Below the pieces are notes generated by a model. The model was not told the origin of the DNA. It was given only the letters and a program-made list of their open reading frames with translations, and ran no database searches. A DNA stretch of 64,000 nt, from positions 62,001 to 126,000 of the forward strand of contig BPJO01000008.1 of the NCBI GenBank assembly GCA_026004655.1. The letters run 5' to 3'. A program made the position numbers and the translations under genes. This DNA is from Phycisphaerae bacterium (GTDB lineage: Bacteria; Planctomycetota; Phycisphaerae; Tepidisphaerales; Tepidisphaeraceae). Positions 56,531 to 64,000 of this stretch are shown one piece after another; position 1 is the stretch's first letter, and every line of letters begins with the position of its first letter.

Positions 56531-57166
56531 ATGAGGTTATTTAGAACATCCGTCAACGCGGTTCTGCTTGTTGCCATCACGTGCCAGGCACAGTCCTCCC
56601 AACCAGACTATTCGACCCCTCAAGGCGTTTTTCGGACTTACACCCAATCGATTGCGAACGGGGACATCGAGGAGTTGAAAAAGGCCTCGGTCACAACCGA
56701 CAAACATCAGCAATTACTGAAAAATCAGATCAGCTACTTGGCGACCGAGAAAAAGTTTCGTGAAACATGTATACAAGCATTTCCGGGTGCCACAAAGGAG
56801 CTGGCAGATCCGACCCAGCAAACGCTTCAAGCTATTGCCAAAGCAGAAGTTAAGATCGACGGCGATACCGCGATGCTGTTCACACCCGACAGCCCCGAAC
56901 CGGTACGACTCAAACGCATCGACAATCGCTGGAAGGTCGATCTCCCTGCGATGTATGATGACCAAGCGGTCGATGACATCCTCGCGTTCCGTAGTGCCCT
57001 TCAATTCGTCATGAATGATCTGATAGATGATATCCAGAAGGGTAAATACAAGACCTTCGATGAGCTGAAGAATGTGCTTGAAATCCGGGTCAAAATGAGA
57101 ATGGCGCTACCCCCCGCGGAAGAATCTTCCGATGCAAATCCTTCGACCAAGCAAGCGTCTTCATGA
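56531..57166 (+). CDS. Exported hypothetical protein
   Basis: About 211 residues. Signal peptide MRLFRTSVNAVLLVAITCQAQS. The mature part begins STPQGVFRTYTQSIANGDIEELKKA, a pattern seen in NTF2-like fold proteins, and includes TAMLFTPDSPEPVRLKRIDNRWKVDLP, a further NTF2/DUF4878-like strand pair. Function unknown. AAAGGA lies 4 nt before ATG 56531, so the upstream ATG at 56468 is not used. Confidence 0.7.
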   Translation: MRLFRTSVNAVLLVAITCQAQSSQPDYSTPQGVFRTYTQSIANGDIEELKKASVTTDKHQQLLKNQISYLATEKKFRETCIQAFPGATKELADPTQQTLQAIAKAEVKIDGDTAMLFTPDSPEPVRLKRIDNRWKVDLPAMYDDQAVDDILAFRSALQFVMNDLIDDIQKGKYKTFDELKNVLEIRVKMRMALPPAEESSDANPSTKQASS

Positions 57167-57172
57167 TCCGGG

Positions 57173-57202
57173 TCGAATCTGCGACATGTCGACGCAGTTC
57201 GA
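57173..57202 (+). terminator. Hairpin after the 56531 gene
   Basis: TCGAA(T)CTGCG pairs with CGCAGTTCGA with one bulge, 7 nt after the stop. No T-run follows. Confidence 0.35.
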
Positions 57203-57334
57203 ATTCCGGTTCCTATATCCTTCTATTATACTCTCGGCAGACACCCGATTCGCCCGTGAGAAAAATGCCCCTATACTTTGCGAGAAAATCGAAATAGTTT
57301 GTGAACAAACTTGAAAGCTTTATTTATCTAAGTC

Positions 57335-58499
57335 ATGACGCGTCATCAATTTACAATCGTTTTGATGGTCAACTCGTTGGCCCTTCTGGCCGTGGCGGCC
57401 TTGTTGGCGTTCGTGATCGTAGATCAAATGAAACAATCTGAACCGGTTATCACGGATGTTGAACCCGAGCAAACCATCGATTCCACCGGACTTCCGATCC
57501 TCTGGACGGTACCCCCATTTTGAATACACCACACACGATGGAAGACGCATCAGCAACAGTGATTTGAAAGGACAAGTCTGGATCGCCGACTTTTTTTACA
57601 CCCGTTGTGTTTCTGCTTGCCCGATTTTGACGGCTCAGTTGATGATTCTTCAACGGTCCATTCCCGAACCGAATGTCCGATTCGTTTCATTTACGGTTGA
57701 TCCGGAGCATGACACCCCTGCGGTTTTGGCAGAATACGCCCGGACCTGGAGCGGCGACACTTCCCGGTGGATTCTCCTGGCAACCGAAAATGAGACACGG
57801 CTTCGTGAAACTGCGATGGGCATGCGGGTGGCCGCCCAGAAGACCAATGACCCGGTCGATCCGGTCATGCACTCCAACAAGTTCATCCTGGTGGATGCTT
57901 CAGGAAATGTCCGGGGTCTGTATGACAGCACGGATGCGGCTTCCATGCAGAAACTGATCGAACACGCCCGGTTGTTGGCCAATCATCAACCGGCACCGGC
58001 GGTGCGGCTGCAACTTCCCGATCAACCGACCGTTCAGGCCGGACAAGAGATCTTTATGACGTTGGGATGTTACGCCTGCCACACAAATGAAAGGATCGCG
58101 CCGAGGTTGAATGGGTTAATCGGACGAAAAGTAACTCTTTCCAACCAACAAACCCTGGTTGCCGATGAGGCTTATGTAAAGGAATCCATCTTAGAACCGT
58201 CTGCCAAAGTGATCGCGGGATATCCTCCGAACATGCCCCGATACGCAGCCTACCTCAGTCCGACTCAGGTCCAGGCGTTGGTCGCGTACATTGCTTCGCT
58301 GACCCCCGATACAGGACCGGCGACCGAACGTTCGGTCTCAGTCGATCCAGTCTGCAAGATGGACGTTTCGGTCGGTCCTGACACGCCTCAAGCCACTTAT
58401 CAGGGAAAAACGTATTATTTCTGTTGCGAAAGCTGCAGATCACGTTTTGAAAAGAACCCCCAAAACTTCCTTAATCAGGACCAGGATAGTTCTCAATAA
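57335..58499 (+). CDS. SCO1/SenC - cytochrome c - YHS fusion, split by one extra C
   Basis: About 387 residues when repaired. One N-terminal membrane helix (about residues 6-30). SCO domain: FFYTRCVSACP carries the copper CxxxC (near 90) and MHSNKF the His ligand (near 177). Then a class I cytochrome c with CYACH (near 245) and a Met-rich PPNMPRYAAYL. Last a YHS domain (VDPVCKMDVSV ... YFCCESC). Expected to help assemble the copper site of cytochrome oxidase. The first frame stops at WTVPPF; removing one C from C5 at 57512-57516 gives TVPHFEYTTHDG, the normal SCO start. Confidence 0.85.
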
Positions 58500-58602
58500 G
58501 ATTGATTCATGTTGGGTGTCTTATCACCCCGAATTCACGTATAGAATGAATCAACGGTTTGATTTATAGTAATCCCGCAACTGGATCTGACACGTGACAC
58601 AA

Positions 58603-60003
58603 ATGTCTGAAACCAACGTCTCTCGCGCGGAACCGGCTGAAATTCGTCAGCAGTTAGCCGGTAAACATGTCTGTCCTTTCTGCGGGGTGATCCGTTCGGA
58701 CCCCAACCAGCCATGCCCACGCTGCACCATGGAAGACACACCCGCTACGCGGTCATCCACCTATCAGCGGATCGGTCCGTGGTTTGTCCTTCAGGCCAGA
58801 AATCCGTCTGCACCGGGAATGAGATTTGCCACCCTGATTTCACTGGTCAAGAAGGGACACGTTACCCCGCGATCCATCGTCCGCGGTCCGACGACCCAGC
58901 AAATGTGGACTTTTGCCTCGCGGGTCAAGGGGCTTTCCCGTGAGTTCGGACTCTGCTGGTATTGTGGTGAAGGAATCGAAACGACTGCCGAGACTTGTAA
59001 CCGGTGCAGCCATTCCCAGGTGCCCCCGTCGGACGCTCAGGCAGCGTTCCTCGACCCGGATTCCCCCGGTGTTCCGGAATTAAAGCTTTCGGCCTCGACC
59101 AATCCTGAAACAGGAATGGACGGTGGCGCGTCGCTCGACTTGCAGGTCGATTCCGCCTTTGGAATCAACACCACTCCGTCGGTCAAGACGATTCGTCCAG
59201 GGTCAACCGGTCCTGCTTCGACCACACCAGTGATAGGGGTGTCAACGGAATCACGTCATCTTTCATCCGTGCGTCCTACTCCCACTGCGGAAGAAAGCAT
59301 TTTGTCTGCCAAAGAACTAGCGGCTGCGTTTCAGTTGAATTTCAAACCGTCGCCTGCATCTCGGGACACGCTTCTGGAAAACAAAAACTTAAAACCCCGT
59401 CTTTCACCCCCCCCGCAACGGATGGGTTTTTTAACCACGCTTCTGATTTTGTCGGTGATTGTCATCGCGGCAGTTGCCGTTGTTTTGGGGCTGCGGGCAG
59501 ATTTGCGTGATCAAGCTTTTGCATGGGCCGCTGCCCAATGGGCCGATCTCAAGTCCGTGCTGGAAGCCCCCGCATCACCGGTCAAGGTCAATTCACCGGT
59601 TTCTTTCCCGGTTGATTCGTCAGATTCTCGAAATACTCCCGCACCGACTCCGAGGAAACTCGAATCACCCCCTACACCGATTCCGTCTGCAACACCCTCT
59701 GTACCTCCTACGGAAGTCACTAACAAAGTTGATCCGCCTGTGCCCACTCCCGCGGTTATTTCTCCCCCCCCCTCGGTTGTGTCATCTGCACCCACATCAA
59801 AATCTGACGTGCCTTCAACGCTCGATATCGATCAGGCGATGAGTCTTGCCCAACAGTTACGCAAAAACGCGATCGAAGCCGAGGGACATGACTGGGCTAC
59901 AGCATTGAAACTTTACGAACAAATCCAAAAGCTTCCTCCCGAAGCCTGGCCGAAAGACCTTCAAATCCGTATCGACCGGGCCAAAGCCAATCTTAAACCC
60001 TGA
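58603..60003 (+). CDS. Zinc-ribbon, single-pass membrane protein
   Basis: About 466 residues. Two four-Cys ribbons: CPFCG...CPRC and CWYCG...CNRC, flanking a GYF-like stretch GPWFVLQ...VKKGHVTPRSIVRGPTTQQMW, a layout common in planctomycetes. One membrane helix (TLLILSVIVIAAVAVVLGL) near residue 280, then a Pro/Ser/Thr-rich linker and a C-terminal helix with TPR-like character (ATALKLYEQIQKL). Function unknown. A GTG at 58594 is an alternative start. Confidence 0.72.
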   Translation: MSETNVSRAEPAEIRQQLAGKHVCPFCGVIRSDPNQPCPRCTMEDTPATRSSTYQRIGPWFVLQARNPSAPGMRFATLISLVKKGHVTPRSIVRGPTTQQMWTFASRVKGLSREFGLCWYCGEGIETTAETCNRCSHSQVPPSDAQAAFLDPDSPGVPELKLSASTNPETGMDGGASLDLQVDSAFGINTTPSVKTIRPGSTGPASTTPVIGVSTESRHLSSVRPTPTAEESILSAKELAAAFQLNFKPSPASRDTLLENKNLKPRLSPPPQRMGFLTTLLILSVIVIAAVAVVLGLRADLRDQAFAWAAAQWADLKSVLEAPASPVKVNSPVSFPVDSSDSRNTPAPTPRKLESPPTPIPSATPSVPPTEVTNKVDPPVPTPAVISPPPSVVSSAPTSKSDVPSTLDIDQAMSLAQQLRKNAIEAEGHDWATALKLYEQIQKLPPEAWPKDLQIRIDRAKANLKP

Positions 60004-60050
60004 TCGGTCGGTTTCCGCTATTTTTGAAAGTTTATAACCGACTGAAACGC

Positions 60051-60056
60051 TATACT
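60051..60056 (+). promoter_or_regulatory. -10 hexamer TATACT for ubiX, leaderless
   Basis: TATACT ends exactly 6 nt before ATG 60063; no Shine-Dalgarno site. A TTGAAA is 21 nt upstream, too far for a normal -35. Confidence 0.55.
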
Positions 60057-60062
60057 TTAGGC

Positions 60063-60690
60063 ATGAACATCGTGGTCGCCATCACCGGTGCTTCGGGTGC
60101 CTTGTACGCCCAGCGTGTGATCGAAGGATGCGTTCTGGCAGGGGTTCATGTACATCTGGTTATCTCGCCCTTGGGGCGTCGTCTACTCCATGACGAAATG
60201 GGAATGGAAACCCCTGATCTTGAAGTACTGGCTGGGACCCCCCCATCACACGATTACGTTGTACAATTACAATGACGTCGGGGCCAAAATCGCGTCAGGA
60301 TCATTTTTGCACGACGGAATGATCGTGGTTCCTTGTTCAAGCAACACTTTAAATGAAATTGCTCATGGGCTAGGAGACAATCTCATCGCACGTTCAGCGG
60401 CCGTTGCACTGAAAGAAAGAAGACGCTTGGTCATTGCCCATCGAGAAATGCCTCTTTCCCCGATGGATGTCAATGCCTATAAACTGTTAACCGATGCCGG
60501 GGCGATCGTAGCACCGTGCAACCCCGGTTTATATCTGAATCCGACAACGGTAGCTGAGATTGTGGATTTCGTCAGCGGTAAACTGCTGGACCTGGTCGGG
60601 GTCAAACATAATTTCGACACCCGATGGGATCCCAAACAACCCCGTCCACCGGTGCGATATTCAGACGTCACCGGTACAATACGATCATGA
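60063..60690 (+). CDS. ubiX: Flavin prenyltransferase UbiX, split by one extra C
   Basis: About 208 residues when repaired, full length. Makes prenylated FMN for UbiD-type decarboxylases. Opens with VAITGASGALYA (FMN site), and the second part has VPCSSNTLNEIAHGLGDNLIARSAAVALKERRRLVIAHREMPLS, the family core. The first frame runs off after PPSHDYVVQLQ; removing one C from the C7 run (60238-60244) gives GTPHHTITLYNYNDVGAKIASGS. Overlaps the CsrA-like gene as ATGA (60687-60690). Confidence 0.9.
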
Positions 60691-61007
60691 CGATCATATC
60701 CAGAAAAGTCGATGAATCCTTGATGATCGGAAAACGTCTGATGGTCAAGGTAACTGATATCGATTCAACAGGCGCTCGGCTTTGGGTTAGAGGTCAGTGT
60801 GTCGGTGGACCGGATGACGGGCAGGAACTTGATCGAGCCTTTGAACTAGGTATTTCCGGAGAATTGCGACTCGGAGATCTCATCTGCATCAACATTGCTC
60901 GTGTGGCGGTGACCGAATCACGCGTTTACCTGAGTGTCAATGCACCCAGACACTTTGAGGTCCTTCGTAAAGAAATTTTCGATACCATGTCGCATGATAC
61001 CTTGTAA
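60687..61007 (+). CDS. CsrA-like protein with internal repeat/insertion
   Basis: 106 residues, against about 60-65 for CsrA. Starts IISRKVDESLMIG and ends RVYLSVNAPRHFEVLRKEIF, both close to CsrA (ILTRKVGESLMIG and VRIGVNAPKEVSVHREEIY). In between are about 45 extra residues. The part ISGELRLGDLICINIARVAVTESRVYLSVNAP can itself be lined up on CsrA, so this may be a fused, incomplete dimer. CsrA normally binds GGA-containing RNA as a strand-swapped dimer. Start fixed by ATGA overlap with ubiX. Confidence 0.72.
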   Translation: MTIISRKVDESLMIGKRLMVKVTDIDSTGARLWVRGQCVGGPDDGQELDRAFELGISGELRLGDLICINIARVAVTESRVYLSVNAPRHFEVLRKEIFDTMSHDTL

Positions 61008-61018
61008 GGACCGGGTGT

Positions 61019-61933
61019 ATGCCTCAACCCCTTGTTCGCGCGTTTTTTTTTGACCGATTAATCGACTTCGCTGCTGACATCAAGTTGTCGCACAGTGTTT
61101 TTGCGCTACCCTGGGCAATTCTGGCGATGGTGATGGCGTCAAGGCAGAATCAACCTCCGGTTTTATACCTCGGGCAGATCTTGCTCATTGTGTTGTGCAT
61201 GGTCACAGCCCGAACGGTGGCGATGGGAATGAATCGTATCCTGGACGCGTCTTTGGACCAACTCAACCCACGGACGGCTCGTCGGGCGATTCCCAGCGGT
61301 CGGTTGTCGATCCCGTTTTTCACCTCGATCACCATTGCTTGCGCACTCGGATTTGTTGTCTCGTGCATCGGATTCGGAATCGTTTACCAAAACTGGATTC
61401 CGCTGATCGCAGCCGGACCGGTGTTGATCTTTATCAGTTTCTACCCGTTGCTCAAACGATTCACGCGATGGTGCCATTATTATCTCGGAGCCGCACTGGG
61501 ATTGGCACCCGTTTGTTCCTGGGTAGCGATTTCAGGATCCCTGTCGCTTGAACCGTGGATCATGATGGCTGCGGTTCTTTTTTGGACAGCGGGTTTCGAC
61601 ATCATTTACGCTTGCCAGGACTATGATTCCGATCGTGTCACCGGGGTGTTTTCGATCCCCGCTAGGATGGGGATCGTTCGGGCTTTATGGGTGTCTCGTA
61701 TGACTCACTTGTTGTGCTTGGTTTGTCTGGTTTTGTTGGGATGGTATTCACCTCTTCTGGGAGGATTGTTCGCTATCGGGGTTGTGCTGGCTGCGGGGCT
61801 TTTGGTGACAGAGCATCTACTGGTCAAGGCTCAGGATTTGTCCAAAGTTAACACTGCCTTTTTCACGTTCAACAGTATGATCAGCACTGTTCTGGGGGTG
61901 ATGGGGCTAGCGGATGTTCTGTTGTCCAACTGA
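61019..61933 (+). CDS. ubiA: UbiA-family prenyltransferase
   Basis: 304 residues. About eight membrane helices. First Asp motif NRILDASLDQLNPRTARRAIPSG (N-R-x2-D-x3-D), second YACQDYDSDRVTG (D-x3-D). Attaches a polyprenyl chain to an aromatic ring. Placed with ubiX, it may serve menaquinone synthesis by the futalosine route (mqnP) as in many planctomycetes, or ubiquinone. Follows the CsrA-like gene after 11 nt with AAGGA upstream. Confidence 0.87.
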   Translation: MPQPLVRAFFFDRLIDFAADIKLSHSVFALPWAILAMVMASRQNQPPVLYLGQILLIVLCMVTARTVAMGMNRILDASLDQLNPRTARRAIPSGRLSIPFFTSITIACALGFVVSCIGFGIVYQNWIPLIAAGPVLIFISFYPLLKRFTRWCHYYLGAALGLAPVCSWVAISGSLSLEPWIMMAAVLFWTAGFDIIYACQDYDSDRVTGVFSIPARMGIVRALWVSRMTHLLCLVCLVLLGWYSPLLGGLFAIGVVLAAGLLVTEHLLVKAQDLSKVNTAFFTFNSMISTVLGVMGLADVLLSN

Positions 61934-63674
61934 TCAGCGGGCAGGCATGACGATCTGGACCGATTGGTCAAAGACAGCGACTTGTTGTCGGACTTTCTGA
62001 GCTTCGGAACGATTTCCGGATTGGTCCAAGAGTTCAGCATATTTAACCCCGATCTGACAAAACGGTGTAAATGCTGCAAACGCAGAAGGTGTCGGTTTGG
62101 GAATCGTATTAAACACCCGCTCATAAACGATCAGCAGTTGCCGACCCTGTCCGTTTTCTCGGAGCGTCTTATCCGTCAGTTCCAGTGCTTCCAGTACGAT
62201 CGGTCCGGCATATAGGTGTCGTGTGAGCACCTCACCCCAGGAAGATAGTGCCCGGTCGATTTGCTTAAGGCTCTTGTAATGTTTTCCCTGTTCGATCCGA
62301 ATCCGAGCTATCAAATCCGGTCTTTGCCCGAATACCTTCACGAGCTGATCCAACAGATTAATCTGTTCCAGATTGCTTTTTCCCGCGATGATTTTTCGAT
62401 AAACCTCGAAGGTCAGATCCGCATAAGGTCGTGCAGCCAATTGACGCACCGCTTCGGTGACCTGTGAGGTCTGTTGTTCAGTCATTACGCCAGTTGACCC
62501 GAGGTCACCCAGTTTCAACCAAGTTTCGCGGTTGGCCGGACAAAGATTCAATGACCGTAGTACGATTTCCACTTGACGAGCGGGTTCGAACAAATCCAAG
62601 ACCCGTACCAGTGACAGTGCCTGCAACCGTTGATCCCACGTGGTATTTTGAAGCTCTCCTAAAAGTGACGTTTCGGATTCGGAAATGTTTTGTCTGGTTT
62701 GAGGGTCTTCTACCTGTCCTGTCCAGTACATTTGCTCGGGATATCGTCCGGAAGTCAGATCCCAGACGGTTTTTTTTACCCTGACGGGCGAGGTATCCGA
62801 CCCAAGCGTGGGCGACCTGTCCCGCGCCGCCTTGACCAATGATCGTGACGGTCGGAACACCGAGCAGACGTCCGATCTGAGTGGCGTAGTACGCCTGATC
62901 CGTGCAAATCCCACCGTGTTTCTGGAGATTATCGAGAGTGTAAGCCAATGCGTCGATTTTTTTGTCTTCCCCTTGATAAAAGGCTGCCTTGTCGTACGGG
63001 ACGTCAAAATAAAAACCACCTACATCTCCGCGTTGGTTGTATCGGTCCCACGCCCAGATCATTTCCTCTCGCGAAATGACCAGATCCACTACATAGATCT
63101 GCAAATTCCAAGGCATGGACCTCAGGTCATACCTGAGCCGGCGATTGTTGCGGGTGTAATAGTCATACAACTGCACAGCCCAATCCCCACGCGCAGCAGG
63201 ATCATCGGAACTTTCACGTCGTGGTTCATCCCAGACCACGACCAAGGCCGTCACCAGATCTGGCCAATCGGCCATCGTTTCACGGTCTGTTCTATACAAA
63301 GCCCGAAGCACCGACAGGACCGCATCCGGACGTTCTGTAGGACCCAACGCGAGGCATAGGGTCTGCATCAATCGGGGATGTTGTACCAACCACAAAAGAC
63401 AGGCTTTGTCCAAATCATCGGAGATGGGTGCCCGTGAAAAAAATACAGCAAACCGGTAAGCAGCAGACAACTCGATCAGTTTTTCCGGTGGAGTTTTCTC
63501 GTCCAGAACCGACCGAGAGAGGTCCTCGGATAAGGGGTGAATCAGTTCCGCCAGAGATTGATTTTGAACTGCCGTGGAAAGACGAACGGTCCAGGATTCC
63601 CCGTGGGCCTGCGAAACTACAATTGCCCACATCAACAGGATAATGCCTATCCCCATGTGTCGGGCTTGGTGCAT
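61934..63674 (-). CDS. Exported transglutaminase-like protein, split by one extra A
   Basis: About 579 residues when repaired. A signal-like start (MGIGIILLMWAIVVSQAHG). The middle has GGICTDQAYYATQIGRLLGVPTVTIIGQGGAGQVAHAWVGYL, with Cys and His as in the transglutaminase-like (papain-type) superfamily. The C-terminal half is helical, TPR-like (for example LVRVLDLFEPARQVEIVL). The first frame leaves this pattern after ARQGKKN; removing one A from the A8 run (T8 on the plus strand, 62770-62777) gives GKKTVWDLTSGRYPEQ. TATAAT ends 6 nt before ATG 63674, fixing the start. Function unknown. Confidence 0.75.
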
Positions 63675-63680
63675 TTTTCT

Positions 63681-63686
63681 ATTATA
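63681..63686 (-). promoter_or_regulatory. -10 hexamer TATAAT, leaderless start at 63674
   Basis: A perfect TATAAT on the minus strand ends exactly 6 nt before ATG 63674. It overlaps the longer reading frame opened by GTG 63689, so that start is unlikely. Confidence 0.6.
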
Positions 63687-63689
63687 CAC

Positions 63690-64000
63690 TCAAGTCGCAG
63701 AAACGTTCAGCAATGATTCAACAACCGACTCGGGCGGGGAATCAAACCGAAGGATTTTCACCCGTGGACCACGCGGCGCCCAGACCGTCGGATCGCTGTT
63801 GGGACCGAACATCGCTACAGTCGCTAACCCCGTTAACGCAGCTAAATGGGTTGGACCCGAATCGTTTCCTAAATAGGCATCCGAATCTTGAAGCTGATCT
63901 GCAAGCTGATCCAAATCACCACACCAGACGACCGGGGCGACCCTCTGGATGATCCGTAGATTCGATACCGGGAGCTTGTCTCGTTCGACTTCACCAAGAA
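63690..64000 (-). CDS. GT9 (heptosyltransferase-like) glycosyltransferase, C-terminal part
   Basis: Partial; the gene runs off the window at 64000. The visible about 102 residues include GNDSGPTHLAALTG and VAMFGPNSDPTVWAPRG, the nucleotide-sugar site of ADP-heptose:LPS heptosyltransferase-like enzymes. The frame stays open to the window edge. Acts in lipopolysaccharide or other surface glycan building; acceptor unknown. Confidence 0.85.
   Translation of the reverse strand, partial: LGEVERDKLPVSNLRIIQRVAPVVWCGDLDQLADQLQDSDAYLGNDSGPTHLAALTGLATVAMFGPNSDPTVWAPRGPRVKILRFDSPPESVVESLLNVSAT

Noticed and set aside
57335-57523. A separate small membrane protein before SCO1
   Set aside because: Its end joins the SCO1 start exactly when one C is dropped from the C5 run, so it is the missing N terminus.

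Overview
The window looks like a piece of chromosome from a planctomycete, probably of the Phycisphaerae type. This rests on lineage habits and not on any rRNA gene. Seen are a solitary prepilin-like protein of the kind expanded in Planctomycetota, two secreted proteases with an N-terminal LE-[SN]-R-C-L-[ML] tag (planctomycete LEPR-XLL motif), DUF1207 and Minf_1886 family proteins, zinc-ribbon/GYF-like proteins, and an insertion-bearing CsrA. Base composition is moderate. No rRNA, CRISPR array or insertion sequence was recognised.

Layout. 312-7384: a membrane-anchored protein, a prepilin-like protein and a carbohydrate locus (BNR/sialidase-like protein, GH78 alpha-L-rhamnosidase, glucuronate-isomerase-like protein). 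7592-18440: a tight seven-gene minus-strand operon joining a zinc-ribbon GTPase, a GAP1-like membrane protein, a 982-residue membrane coiled-coil protein, a double GYF-like membrane protein, a MotA/TolQ/ExbB-type proton channel and two ExbD-like stator proteins. This is the best candidate in the window for an undescribed system. 18616-18948: tRNA-Leu(UAA) split by a 248-nt group I intron. 18978-24908: a TMTC-like membrane/TPR protein, a GT4 glycosyltransferase, trpF, a polyprenyl diphosphate synthase and a Nudix hydrolase. 24953-31796: a calpain-RTX protease, PCD, dut, ftsK, a PGRP-like amidase and a small Ser/Thr kinase. 31910-45029: argG, a DUF3179-like membrane protein, sppA, a 2-hydroxyacid dehydrogenase, ftsH, a ketosynthase plus an apparently inactive ketosynthase partner, Minf_1886 with a newly noticed 43-residue membrane protein, and kdgK. 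45128-56397: secreted and carbohydrate-active proteins, tRNA-Lys(CUU), a subtilase, a DUF1207 protein, an SDR, fumC and a Gfo/Idh dehydrogenase. 56531-64000: an SCO1-cytochrome c-YHS fusion, ubiX-csrA-like-ubiA, a transglutaminase-like protein and the end of a GT9 glycosyltransferase.

Two window-wide patterns stand out. First, seven genes (GH78, uxaC-like, ExbD-like 2, the GH at 46905, SCO1, ubiX, transglutaminase-like) are each split by one extra base in a homopolymer. Deleting one base restores a family-typical protein each time, so systematic homopolymer overcalling is the most likely cause, but real slippage or decay is not excluded. Second, at least six genes have a -10-like hexamer ending exactly 6 nt before the start codon and no Shine-Dalgarno site, which predicts leaderless mRNAs, while many neighbours have good Shine-Dalgarno sites.

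The carbohydrate genes (rhamnosidase, uronate isomerase-like, KdgK, TIM-barrel hydrolase with a mutarotase-like lipoprotein) fit growth on rhamnose- and uronate-containing polysaccharides. UbiX with a UbiA-family enzyme fits quinone synthesis.
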